From NCBI RefSeq assembly GCF_046097095.1, contig NZ_CP175698.1:2108001-2172000 (forward strand): DNA of 64,000 nucleotides, read 5' to 3'. Under the pieces are notes generated by a model. It was not told where the DNA came from. It was given only the letters and a program-made list of their open reading frames with translations, and ran no database searches. A program made the translations under genes and the position numbers. The stretch is from Natrinema sp046097095. Its GTDB lineage: Archaea; Halobacteriota; Halobacteria; Halobacteriales; Natrialbaceae. How positions within the stretch are numbered: the stretch's first letter is position 1; each line of letters opens with the position of its first letter. Below are positions 33,973-42,713 of this stretch, piece after piece.

Positions 33973-35088
33973 ATGCTGTTGGTCCTCTGTGTCGACCTCG
34001 ACGACGACCTCGGCCGCAAGACCGGTTTTTCGACGCCGGTGATCGGTCGCGCTCCCGTCGAGGAGGCGGCCGTCGCCCTCGCGACCGCAGACCCGGAGGA
34101 CTCGGACCTCAACGTCATCTTTCAGGGCTTGCACATCTACGACGACCTTGCCGAACGCGACGAGAGCGTCGAGGTCGCCGTCGTCACCGGCAACGATGAG
34201 GGCGACGTCAGCGCCAATCGCGAGGTCGGCGACGAGGTCGATACCGTCCTTGCGAGCCTCTCAACCGCCGAGGACGTCACCGCGCTCATCGTCACGGACG
34301 GCGCACAGGACGAGTCGGTCATTCCGATCGTCCGCTCGCGGGTGCCGATCGACGGCGTCCGGCGGGTCGTCGTCCGGCAGGCACAGAACTTAGAGTCGAT
34401 GTATTACACGATCAAGCAGGTTCTCAACGATCCCGAGACGCGTGGCACGGTGCTCATTCCCCTTGGCATTCTCCTGTTGATCTACCCGCTCGCACTGATC
34501 GGCACCGTGTTGAACACGCCGGGACTCGTTCTCGGGACGACATCGGCGCTGCTTGGTTTCTATCTCATTTCGCGCGGGCTCGGCCTCGGCGAGCGGCTAG
34601 ACGAGGCCGTCGAGCGCGGCCGCCGCTCGCTGTACGCCGGCCGGACGACGTTACTGGCGTACGTCGTCGCCGCCGCGCTGTTCGTCCTCGGCGGCGTCAG
34701 CGGATTCGATTCCCTCGAGTCGGTACAGCGATCGACCGTCGGTGACGTCAAGGTACCCGTCATGCTCGCCGCCTTGGTCTACGGCTCGATCCACTGGTTC
34801 GCCGCCGCTGGCCTCACGACCAGTCTCGGCCAGATCACCGACGAGTACATCGCCGGCACCCTCGAGTGGCGCTATCTCAACGCCCCCTTCTACGTCCTCT
34901 CGATCGCGCTCGTCCTCCACGCGGTGAGCGCGTTCTTCCTCGACCGGGTCGGCATCACCTACCTCGCGGCGGCGCTGACGGCGGGAACGCTACTGGGTAT
35001 CGTTAGCACGCTCGCCTTCGCCGTCGCGGAATCCAGATTTTCTGATGCCGACCGAGATGACGGAACGCGCGGGGCCGAGCGAGTGTAG
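33973..35088 (+). CDS. DUF373 family membrane protein
   Basis: Encodes 371 residues. The soluble N-terminal half (1-150, LVLCVDLDDDLGRKTG, EVAVVTGNDEGDVSANREVG) carries the conserved motifs of DUF373; the C-terminal half has about six transmembrane helices (LIPLGILLLIYPLALIGTV onward). The family is widespread in archaea and has no assigned function. The upstream frame to 33769 is rejected because it runs through the kinase C-terminus. A TATA-like GAAATACC (33944-33951) sits 25-30 nt before the ATG. Its stop codon directly abuts that of the convergent polyprenyl synthase. Confidence 0.88.
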   Translation: MLLVLCVDLDDDLGRKTGFSTPVIGRAPVEEAAVALATADPEDSDLNVIFQGLHIYDDLAERDESVEVAVVTGNDEGDVSANREVGDEVDTVLASLSTAEDVTALIVTDGAQDESVIPIVRSRVPIDGVRRVVVRQAQNLESMYYTIKQVLNDPETRGTVLIPLGILLLIYPLALIGTVLNTPGLVLGTTSALLGFYLISRGLGLGERLDEAVERGRRSLYAGRTTLLAYVVAAALFVLGGVSGFDSLESVQRSTVGDVKVPVMLAALVYGSIHWFAAAGLTTSLGQITDEYIAGTLEWRYLNAPFYVLSIALVLHAVSAFFLDRVGITYLAAALTAGTLLGIVSTLAFAVAESRFSDADRDDGTRGAERV

Positions 35089-35934
35089 TTATCGTTCGCG
35101 CTCGACAACGAACTCCGCCAGCTCAAGCAGGTAGTTCCGGGCCTCGGCGTCGGCGACCTCGACCCGCTCTAAGGCATCGATCGCCCGGTCGGCCTCGGCT
35201 CTGGCGTGGGCGTTTGCTTCCTCGGGGGTGAGCTCGGTCACCTGGACGACCGACGGGCGCTCTAAGGCGGCGTCGTGGCCGGTCGGTTTGCCGAGTTCCT
35301 CGGGGTCGGCGACGGCGTCGAGGACGTCGTCTCTGATCTGGAAGGCGACGCCGACGCGTTCGGCGTACTCGCCAAGTGCATCGACGGTGGCGGGCTCGGA
35401 GTCAGCAGCGATTGCGCCGAGTTCGGCCGCGGCCCGAAACAGCGCGCCGGTTTTGCGCCGGGCGAGGGTCATATACTCCTCCTCGTTTGCGGGTTCGGCC
35501 GAGAGCTCGGTCGCTTCGCCGACGCCGAGTTCGACCATCGCGTCGGCGACGGCGCGGGTGGCGTCCGGGTCGGCAGAAAAGAGCGCGAACGCCTCACCCA
35601 ACAGGCCGTCGCTGGTGATAATCGCCGGTCCGTAGCCGAACTCGGCCCAGGCGCTGGTCGTGCCGCGGCGGAGTTCCGAGCGGTCGATAATATCGTCGAC
35701 GACCAGCGACGCGGTGTGGACGAGTTCGATCCCAACGCCGAACTCGACCGCGTCCTCGGCCTGCCCGCCGACCGTCTCGCAGGCCAACAGCGTCACCATC
35801 GGCCGGACGCGCTTCCCCTCAGAGAGCGCGACGTGGCGTACCTCCTCGGAGAGCGTCTCGGGTTCAACTCCCTCGACGACTTCGACGAGACGCTCCTCGA
35901 TCAGCGCCCGTCGGCACTCCAGCAGTTGCATCAC
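35089..35934 (-). CDS. idsA: Polyprenyl diphosphate synthase (likely GGPP synthase)
   Basis: Encodes 281 residues of the trans-isoprenyl diphosphate synthase fold, which builds C20 (or C15/C25) chains for archaeal ether lipids and carotenoids. First Asp-rich motif DDIID at D80-D84, second DDVLD in QIRDDVLDAV (about 207-211); GKRVRP lies at 40-45. It is shorter than most GGPP synthases (about 330-350) at the N-terminus, so chain length cannot be assigned with certainty; haloarchaea carry several paralogues. The first two codons are both ATG. It ends stop-to-stop with the DUF373 gene. Confidence 0.85.
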   Translation of the reverse strand: MMQLLECRRALIEERLVEVVEGVEPETLSEEVRHVALSEGKRVRPMVTLLACETVGGQAEDAVEFGVGIELVHTASLVVDDIIDRSELRRGTTSAWAEFGYGPAIITSDGLLGEAFALFSADPDATRAVADAMVELGVGEATELSAEPANEEEYMTLARRKTGALFRAAAELGAIAADSEPATVDALGEYAERVGVAFQIRDDVLDAVADPEELGKPTGHDAALERPSVVQVTELTPEEANAHARAEADRAIDALERVEVADAEARNYLLELAEFVVERER

Positions 35935-35995
35935 ACGCGTTTAGAACGGGGGTGAAAAGTACGTGACGGTTTCGCGGAACTCGTCGACTTCCCGG

Positions 35996-38533
35996 CTACT
36001 CCTCTCCGAATTGACTGAACGTGAACCCGTTTCGGTCGCCGGAGGGGTCGTCGTCACTCGACTCGACGTCGTCTTCGTCAGCCGGTTCCGAATCGGCATC
36101 GTCGGCCGCCTCGCCGTCGACACCGTCGTCGATCGATGCCGAGCCAGCGGCGGCCGCGTCGCCCGTCTCGCCTTCGGACTCGGCCGCGTCGGTGCCGCCT
36201 GCGTCGACGCCGTCGTCGCCGAATCCGTCGACGTCCGTCTCGTCGAGTGCGAAGGACTCGTGCTCGTGGTCGATGCTGTACTCATCCGTTGACACGTCTG
36301 CGACCTCGTCGGTCTCGAAGTGATCGAGCGTCTCGCTCAGGTGGGCCGCCTGGTCGGCGAGCGAACTCGCGCTCTTGGAGACTTCCGAGAGGGCTGACGT
36401 CTGTTCCTCCGCGGCGGCAGCGACGCGCTGGGCCTCGGCCGCCGTCGATTCGGAGATGTCGGTCGCCGACGAGACCATGGCGACGACCTCCTGGGTGGAG
36501 GCCGCCTGCTCTTCGGTCGCCGCGGAGATTTCCTGAACGCCGTCGTTGGTTCGGTCGGCGTAGTCGGCGATCTCGTCGAGCGCCTCGGCGGCGTTCTCGA
36601 CGGAGTCGACGTGTTCCGCGATCCGATCGGCGGTCCGCTGGACCTCCGTTGCGGTCTCGGCGGTCTGTTCGTCGATGCGCTCGAGTCGCTGTTCGATGTC
36701 CTCGGCGGTCGATTTCGTGTCCGCGGCCAGTTCCTTGACCTGCGTCGCGACGGCACCGAACCCGGCACCTTCACCGTCGTCGCCACGCGACGCTTCGATG
36801 TTCGCGTTCAGCGCGAGCATGTTCGTCTCGCGGGCAACCTCGCTGATGAATTCGACGAGCTCGTCGATCTGTGCCATCTCTTCTTCGAGTTCCTGGATGG
36901 CCTCGACGGCTTCGCTCGATTCCATCTCGATCTCGTGCATGCCGTCGATTGCCTCCTGGGCGGCCTCACGGCCGAGACGGCCGGTTTCGGCCGTCTGCTC
37001 GGCGATGTCGGCGACGTTGTTCGAGGAGGCGGCGATCTCTTCGGTCGTCGTCGACAGCGTGTTCATCTCCCGGTTGACCGACTGGAGGTTCTCGTTCTGC
37101 CGGTCGGCACCGTCGGAGATCTCCTGAATCGACTGGGAGACCTGCTGAGAGGCCGAGCGAACCTCTTCGCTGGAGGCAGTCACCTGTTCGCTGGCCGCCG
37201 CGACCTCGTTCGCGAAGGCCTTGACGTCGCCGGTCGTCTCCTCGAGGTCCGCGACCATCTCGTTGAACGCCTCGGCGATGTCGGTCATCGCCTCGCTCTC
37301 GCTCTCGGGCTCGAGTCGCCGGGTCAGGTCGCCGTCGGCGCATTCATCCATTACGGCGCTGAACTCCTCGGCTTTCGCTTCGAGGTGACGGTTCATCGAC
37401 TCGGTCTCGGCGCGGGCCGCCTCGGCCTCCTCGCGGGCGGTTTCCGCGGCCTCGATCTGCTCGCGCAGCGAGTTACGCATGCTGTCGAAGCCGTCGTAGA
37501 GCCGTCCGATCTCGTCGACGCGGTCTGTTTCGAGATCGACGTCGAGGTTCCCCTCTTCCATCTCGGTCGTCCGATCGCGCAGCCGAGCCAGCGGCCCGAC
37601 CGTCTGTCGACCGAGGACGACGCCGACGGCTCCGAGCGCAATCAGGCTCGCCAGTATCATCGCGATAACGTTCGTCTCGACGTCTGACGCGACCCCGTTG
37701 GCTTGGTCCGTCGGGACGCTCGTCACCGCAACCCACTGCGTGTTGCTCACGGGGACGTACGCCCGTACGACGTCGCCGTCTTGGGCTTGAGTGCGAGTCA
37801 GCCGGCCGCCGAGGGCGGCCGCCATCGCATCCTCGTCGACGGAATCGCCGTCGAACGACGCCGATTCGGCCTTGAAGACGGTCGATCCGTTGCCATCGAT
37901 GATTGCCGTCGACGCGGACGCGTTCTCCTGATGGAGCTGGTTAACCTGGTATTCGAGCGTACCGATGATGACGATGGCCCGGTCGTCGCGGTCGGTGACC
38001 GGGCTGGCGAAGGCCATCACCTTGTCGCCGAGGGTCGGCGATTCGTAGGCCGACTGGGAGTGCCAAACGGACTCGTCGAGCCCGAGATTGTCTTCGAAGC
38101 CGTCGGTGGCCCACGGTTCCTCGAGGTCGGCGAACGACGCCCCACGATAGGCCGCGGTCGTGCTCGTGACGATCTCGTTGTTCTCGGTGTCGACGTAATG
38201 GATCGCGCGCACGTCGACGTCCATCCGCGCCTGTTCCTCGACGAGTTGCGCCTGAATTTCTTGCGGATCGCCCTCCCGCAAGATCGACGAGTCCGACGCC
38301 GTCCGGGTCTGGACGCGCATGGTCTCGACCCAGTTGCTGATCCCGTTGGCGTCCGTTTCTGCGGTCGATTCGAGTTGTTCGTTCGCGTCTGCACGGACCG
38401 TCTGGTCGATGTGTGCGTAGCTGACTGCCCCGACAGCACCGATTACGAGCACGACGGCGAGGATCGAGACCACGAACTTCACGAGGTACCGCCGCCGGAC
38501 GAACGACGGTACCAGATCTGCGAGCGACACCAT
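35996..38533 (-). CDS. Methyl-accepting chemotaxis transducer (BasT-like)
   Basis: Encodes 845 residues. Order: transmembrane helix 1 (about 19-42), extracellular Cache-type sensor region (45-275), helix 2 (about 279-300), HAMP (300-355), and a long cytoplasmic coiled coil with the conserved hairpin tip EVARETNMLALNANIEASRG; Glu/Gln pairs around it are the methylation regions. The C-terminal 90 residues are an acidic disordered tail. It starts on the stop codon of the binding-protein gene (TAATG), the same pairing as BasB/BasT, in which a lipoprotein presents branched-chain amino acids to the transducer; the ligand here is inferred. Confidence 0.88.
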   Translation of the reverse strand: MVSLADLVPSFVRRRYLVKFVVSILAVVLVIGAVGAVSYAHIDQTVRADANEQLESTAETDANGISNWVETMRVQTRTASDSSILREGDPQEIQAQLVEEQARMDVDVRAIHYVDTENNEIVTSTTAAYRGASFADLEEPWATDGFEDNLGLDESVWHSQSAYESPTLGDKVMAFASPVTDRDDRAIVIIGTLEYQVNQLHQENASASTAIIDGNGSTVFKAESASFDGDSVDEDAMAAALGGRLTRTQAQDGDVVRAYVPVSNTQWVAVTSVPTDQANGVASDVETNVIAMILASLIALGAVGVVLGRQTVGPLARLRDRTTEMEEGNLDVDLETDRVDEIGRLYDGFDSMRNSLREQIEAAETAREEAEAARAETESMNRHLEAKAEEFSAVMDECADGDLTRRLEPESESEAMTDIAEAFNEMVADLEETTGDVKAFANEVAAASEQVTASSEEVRSASQQVSQSIQEISDGADRQNENLQSVNREMNTLSTTTEEIAASSNNVADIAEQTAETGRLGREAAQEAIDGMHEIEMESSEAVEAIQELEEEMAQIDELVEFISEVARETNMLALNANIEASRGDDGEGAGFGAVATQVKELAADTKSTAEDIEQRLERIDEQTAETATEVQRTADRIAEHVDSVENAAEALDEIADYADRTNDGVQEISAATEEQAASTQEVVAMVSSATDISESTAAEAQRVAAAAEEQTSALSEVSKSASSLADQAAHLSETLDHFETDEVADVSTDEYSIDHEHESFALDETDVDGFGDDGVDAGGTDAAESEGETGDAAAAGSASIDDGVDGEAADDADSEPADEDDVESSDDDPSGDRNGFTFSQFGEE

Positions 38534-39801
38534 TACGGATTCACCCTGTCGATCTCGGCGATACCGCCGGTAGCGCTTTCGTCGAACTTCCAGTACTCGA
38601 TGACCCCGTCGACCACGTCGCCGTTCTCGTCGAACTCGAGCGATCCCGACGCGCCCTGATACGTGACGTCGTTACCCTTGGCCGCGAGTTCGATCCCCTC
38701 GGCGAGGTTCTCCGGAGTGATCTCCGTTCCGTCTCCGGCCGTGACGACCTGCATAGCGCTGCCGATGGCCGAGCCGTCGTTTTGCCCGGCGTAGGCGTTT
38801 GCGAGCAGTAAGACGGCGCTTGCGTCGTACGAATGGGGCGTGAAGACGCCCGGCTCGCTGTCGTACTCGGACCTGAACAGATCACTGAACGTCTGATTGC
38901 CCGGACCGTCGACCAGCGGCGCGGTGCCGCGGATCCCGTCGAGCGAGTAGCCGACCTTGTCGTGGAGGGTGCCCTCTTGCATTCCGTCGCTAACGAGGAT
39001 GTCCTCCGGTGCGTCGGCACCCAGATCGGCGAGGACCTGGCCGCCGGTCGTCGGATACCCGATCACGAGGAACAGACCGGGATCGCCCGTCCTGGCCTTT
39101 TCGATGGCCGTGTCGTAGGAGTCCCGGTCCTGCATCAGCGGAACCTGTGACGTGACCGTGCCGCCGTGGGTCCGTTGGAACGACCGCGTGAACGCCTGGC
39201 CCAACTGCCAGCCGTAGTCGTTGTTCTCGTAGAGAATCGCGGCGCTGTCGTGGCCGAGATCGTTCGCCGCTTTGTCGGCGAGAACGACCGCCTGCATCCG
39301 GTCTGACAGCGCGGTCCGGAAGACGAGGCCGGCGTCGTTGAGCGACGTGATCGTCGGCGTGGTTGCACCGGGCGAACAGCAGACGGTTCGGTACGGGATG
39401 AGCACCTGCTGGGTCGCCTGTAGCGTCACGTCTGACGCCGCCGGCCCGTTGACCATCGGATACCCCGAGTCGACGAGGTCGAGGGCCCGCTGGACGCCGA
39501 CGGCCGAAGACGTCTCCGTGTCGGCGACATCGTAGTCGATTTCGAGCGGAACGTTGTCTTCGACCTGCTTGATCGGAAGCTCTGCAGCGTTTCGCATCCC
39601 GTTCCCGACCGTCTCGAGTCTGCCGCTCAATGGCTGCATGATGCCGAGTTTGAGCGTTCGGTCGGTCCCCCCGACACTACCCCCGTCCTCGATGTCGTCC
39701 GAGCCAAGTCCGGGTACCGAACTGAGACAGCCGGCCAGGCCGCCAAGACCGGCGGCACCGAAACCGGACAGTAGCTTTCGGCGATTCGTTTTAAAGGACA
39801 T
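38533..39801 (-). CDS. Tat-exported lipoprotein, periplasmic-binding type 1 (BasB/LivK-like)
   Basis: Encodes 422 residues. Tat signal NRRKLLSGFGAAGLGGLAGC with lipid-modified Cys25, then the amino-acid-binding fold of LivJ/LivK (LGIMQPLSGRLETVGNGMRNA). Length and fold match ABC-type solute-binding proteins, but no permease or ATPase genes follow; instead a chemotaxis transducer is translationally coupled to it, so the protein most likely serves taxis rather than transport. A TATA box at 39824-39829 places transcription start at the ATG (leaderless). Confidence 0.88.
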   Translation of the reverse strand: MSFKTNRRKLLSGFGAAGLGGLAGCLSSVPGLGSDDIEDGGSVGGTDRTLKLGIMQPLSGRLETVGNGMRNAAELPIKQVEDNVPLEIDYDVADTETSSAVGVQRALDLVDSGYPMVNGPAASDVTLQATQQVLIPYRTVCCSPGATTPTITSLNDAGLVFRTALSDRMQAVVLADKAANDLGHDSAAILYENNDYGWQLGQAFTRSFQRTHGGTVTSQVPLMQDRDSYDTAIEKARTGDPGLFLVIGYPTTGGQVLADLGADAPEDILVSDGMQEGTLHDKVGYSLDGIRGTAPLVDGPGNQTFSDLFRSEYDSEPGVFTPHSYDASAVLLLANAYAGQNDGSAIGSAMQVVTAGDGTEITPENLAEGIELAAKGNDVTYQGASGSLEFDENGDVVDGVIEYWKFDESATGGIAEIDRVNP

Positions 39802-39823
39802 ACCGTTTCATTTCGTTCGTAAC

Positions 39824-39829
39824 ATATAA
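39824..39829 (-). promoter_or_regulatory. TATA box giving a leaderless binding-protein/transducer mRNA
   Basis: GTTATATGT on the minus strand, centred 25 nt from the ATG at 39801, the spacing typical of haloarchaeal leaderless transcripts. Confidence 0.6.
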
Positions 39830-40134
39830 CCTCACTGTCTGACTTCCGAGAACTATTCTCTATACATCATGTTAATTGGGGTTAGAACCACCTAAGAGGG
39901 AGATGGCGGATAGTCTACAATTATGACATTTAGTGCAACAGATAGCGATGCTTACCGATTTCGAGGACCGTAATCCGTCGAACGGTCTGTTCCACGGTCG
40001 GTCTTCAGGTGCAGGGGCTTTTAGCGGAACGAGCCGCCGGCCGTGCAGCCACCGAGGAAAGCACCGTGGAGAGAAACGTAGAGTGGAAAGCGAGAAACCG
40101 CATCCGAGACGGTCGCGCCCGTCGTGTGAACCGA
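39830..40134. other. Intergenic region between the binding-protein gene and etfA
   Basis: The first 120 nt are AT-rich (promoter zone of the minus-strand binding-protein gene); the rest, up to the etfA stop, carries no recognisable gene. Frames at 39933-40154 and 40009 onward lack any domain sign and the latter is antisense to the ETF genes. Confidence 0.45.
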
Positions 40135-41088
40135 CTATTGGAACTCGTCGATGAGTTCGGGGACGACGTCGAAGAGGTCGTCGTGGATCGCGTAGTCGGC
40201 GATGTCCATGATCGGGGCGTTGGGGTCCGTGTTGATCGCGACGATTGTGTCAGAGCCTTTCATGCCGGCGACGTGCTGGACCGCCCCGGAGATACCGATC
40301 GCGATGTAGACATCGGGCGTGACGACCTTCCCGGACTGGCCGACCTGCCGGTTTTTCGGGAGCCAGCCGTTGTCGACGATCGGACGAGACGAGGACAGCG
40401 TCGCGTCCAACGCGTCGGCGAGATCGCGAATCAGGTCGAGGTTCTCCTCTTCCTCGATCCCGCGGCCGATCGAGACCAGCAGGTCCGCTTCGCTGATGTC
40501 GACGTCGCCGCCGCCGACCTCCTCGAAGCCGGTCACCGTCGAGCCGATCGCGTCCTCGTCGATGTCGGCGTCGGCGGCTTCGATTGCGGCGTCGCCGGTG
40601 CCCTCCGCAGCGGGCCACTCGGCACCGCGGATCGTGACGATTGCGTCGCCGGAGAGTTCGGTGGTAGTTTCGACCTTGCCGCCGTACATCTCGCGGGTCG
40701 CGACGAGCGTCTCGCCGTCGGTCTCGAGGCCGACCGTGTCGGTGACGATCGGGAGGTCGAGTTCGGTGGCGATGGCGGGGGCGTAGTCGAGGCCGTTGAC
40801 GCTGTTCGGGGTCAGGACGTACTGGGGCGCGAGTTCGTCGTAGAGCTGGGTGACCGCTTGCGCGTAGACGTCGTGGTTGAACTCCTCGCCGTGGTCGACG
40901 GTGTGGATGGTGTCGACGCCGTCGCGGTCGAGCTTCTCGGCGAACTCGTCGACGGTGCCGCTGATGACGGCCAGATGGAGGTCGCCGCCGGTCTCGTCGA
41001 CGAGGTCGCGGCCGGCAGTGATGAGTTCGTAACTGACGTCGCGCAGTTCGCCGCGGCGGTGGTCTGCGACCGCGAGGACGTCGCTCAT
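40135..41088 (-). CDS. etfA: Electron transfer flavoprotein alpha subunit
   Basis: Encodes 317 residues. C-terminal FAD domain shows the family pattern SSRPIVDNGWLPKNRQVGQSGKVV ... YIAIGISGAVQHVAGMKGSDTIVAIN; the N-terminal domain carries the alpha/beta fold. With EtfB it carries electrons from acyl-CoA or other dehydrogenases to the quinone pool via an ETF oxidoreductase (FixC-like), whose gene is not adjacent. Its start overlaps the etfB stop by 4 nt. Confidence 0.94.
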   Translation of the reverse strand: MSDVLAVADHRRGELRDVSYELITAGRDLVDETGGDLHLAVISGTVDEFAEKLDRDGVDTIHTVDHGEEFNHDVYAQAVTQLYDELAPQYVLTPNSVNGLDYAPAIATELDLPIVTDTVGLETDGETLVATREMYGGKVETTTELSGDAIVTIRGAEWPAAEGTGDAAIEAADADIDEDAIGSTVTGFEEVGGGDVDISEADLLVSIGRGIEEEENLDLIRDLADALDATLSSSRPIVDNGWLPKNRQVGQSGKVVTPDVYIAIGISGAVQHVAGMKGSDTIVAINTDPNAPIMDIADYAIHDDLFDVVPELIDEFQ

Positions 41089-41879
41089 TGTGCCACCCCC
41101 TTGTCGCGGAGCAGTTCACCGAGCTCCGATGCGGTCTCGTCGGCGCTGCCTTCCCAGACGGTGACGTCGCTCTCGCTTTCGGGTTCGTACATCTCCGTCA
41201 GCTCGAGGTCGCCCTCGACGGCGCTCTCGTCGACGCCGATGTCGGCGAGGCTCTGGACGTCGAGTTCCTTGCGCTGGGCCTGTCGGATACCCCGGAGGCT
41301 GGCGTAGCGAGGTTCGTTGATCCCCGTCTGAATCGTCAGCACCGCCGGCAACTCGATCTCGGTCAGCTCCTCGACGCCGCCCTCGAGTTCACGGCGAACC
41401 GAGGCGACCCCGTCGTCGAGGTCGTGCTCGAGGTGGTTGACGACGGCACCCCACTGGTAGCCGATGTTCTCGGCGACGGAGACGCCGGTCGCGGCGAAGC
41501 TGTCGTCGCCGGCCTGGACGCCGCTGAGTACGAGGTCGGGATCCTCGGCTTCGACGACGGCGCTCAGAATCTCGGTCTTCGCGCCGACGTCCAGTAGGTC
41601 GACGCCCTCGAGGGAGTCGTCCCAGACGCGGATGGCGCGGTCGGCGCCCTTCGCCAGCGCCTGCCGGATGGTCTGTTCGCAGTCTTCGGGACCGATCGTG
41701 ACGGTCACGACCTCGTCAGCGATACCGTCCTCTTGGAGCTGGACAGCCTCCTCGATGGCGTAATCGTCCCACTCGTTAAGATCGGCTCCGAGATACTGGT
41801 CCGCGATATCGGTGCCCTGAATTTCGAACTCGTCTTCGACGGTCGCCACCTCTTTGACCGTAACGAGAATTTTCATCAT
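41085..41879 (-). CDS. etfB: Electron transfer flavoprotein beta subunit
   Basis: Encodes 264 residues. N-terminus MKILVTVKEVATVEDEFEI and the signature VLTIQTGINEPRYASLRGIRQAQRKE define EtfB/FixA; the segment DLVLSGVQAGDDSFAATGV contacts the AMP/FAD. Two consecutive ATG codons open the gene (41879, 41876). The C-terminal 40 residues are acidic and include the arm that reaches EtfA. A TATA-like GGTTTACGG (about 41903-41911) about 28 nt upstream suggests a leaderless operon. Confidence 0.94.
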   Translation of the reverse strand: MMKILVTVKEVATVEDEFEIQGTDIADQYLGADLNEWDDYAIEEAVQLQEDGIADEVVTVTIGPEDCEQTIRQALAKGADRAIRVWDDSLEGVDLLDVGAKTEILSAVVEAEDPDLVLSGVQAGDDSFAATGVSVAENIGYQWGAVVNHLEHDLDDGVASVRRELEGGVEELTEIELPAVLTIQTGINEPRYASLRGIRQAQRKELDVQSLADIGVDESAVEGDLELTEMYEPESESDVTVWEGSADETASELGELLRDKGVAQ

Positions 41880-42082
41880 ATCTCACTGCAACGCCCATAC
41901 CGTAAACCTTTTCGAAACGCAGCGTCCCGGAGAAGTCGTTCAGTTACCACATTTCGGCTATTATTTTATCGACGTTACGGTCGGTGTCGATTCGGCCGAC
42001 ATTCGCTACCAGCGTTTCACGAAAACGCGTTCGGAATACGGAAGACGGAAACGGTTTAACGCCACCGCTAGTAGTACGGAGC

Positions 42083-42544
42083 ATGGCAGACTGTCCACTC
42101 GCCGATGACTGTCCGAGCTTCTCCGAACGGATCTCGGGAATGGGGTGTCAACACTACGGTGACCGGGGTGGTAAGGAGTGGTGTAACCACTACAGCCAGC
42201 CGATCGAGGACCTCAAAACGCAGCCGGTCAAACCCGGCGAGGAGGTCATCATCGACGTCGTCGATATGCACGAAAGCGGTGCCGGCGTCGGCCGGACCGA
42301 GGACGGGTTCATCGTAATGGTCGACGGCGTCCTGCCGGACGCTCGCGCTCGAGTCGAGATTACGCAAGTTCACAGCAATCACGCTCGCGCGGAGGAACTA
42401 GAACTCCTCCCGATGGAACCCGACGAGGACGAAACCGAGGAACCGACTGGCGTGGTCGACGCCGAAGACGACGGCGACTCGGACGATGACGACGGCCCGG
42501 CACGAGAGCGCCTCGGTAGCCGCGAGAACTTCTGGGGCTCCTAA
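42083..42544 (+). CDS. TRAM-domain protein with N-terminal Cys cluster
   Basis: Encodes 153 residues. The N-terminal 40 residues contain five cysteines and a histidine (CPLADDC ... GCQHYG ... WCNHY), a potential metal site; a TRAM domain follows (about 50-112, KPGEEVIIDVVDMHESGAGVGRTEDGFIVMVDG), an RNA-binding module found in tRNA/rRNA modifying enzymes; the tail is Asp/Glu-rich. Small TRAM proteins in archaea act as RNA chaperone-like factors; the Cys extension makes this subtype distinct. The ATG at 42083 lies 25 nt after a TATA (GGTTTAAC, 42053-42060), consistent with a leaderless mRNA; the longer frame from 41984 would span the promoter. Confidence 0.8.
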   Translation: MADCPLADDCPSFSERISGMGCQHYGDRGGKEWCNHYSQPIEDLKTQPVKPGEEVIIDVVDMHESGAGVGRTEDGFIVMVDGVLPDARARVEITQVHSNHARAEELELLPMEPDEDETEEPTGVVDAEDDGDSDDDDGPARERLGSRENFWGS

Positions 42545-42713
42545 CCTGCCCCGCAGTGGACAGTCAGCGGCAGCGTTCGCGCTCGAGTCTCCTGCCATCG
42601 CGTTTTGCGCCCGGTTTTTGCGCGGCTATTGCGTCACTTCGTACGGCCGGTTCCGCCGCTCGTGACGTTCCGCTTCAGACAACGTTTTCTCGCTACCCAT
42701 GTGATGTGGGTCC

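Noticed and set aside
36611..37687. 358-residue plus-strand frame opposite the chemoreceptor
   Set aside because: Leu/Arg/Val-rich mirror of coiled-coil codons.
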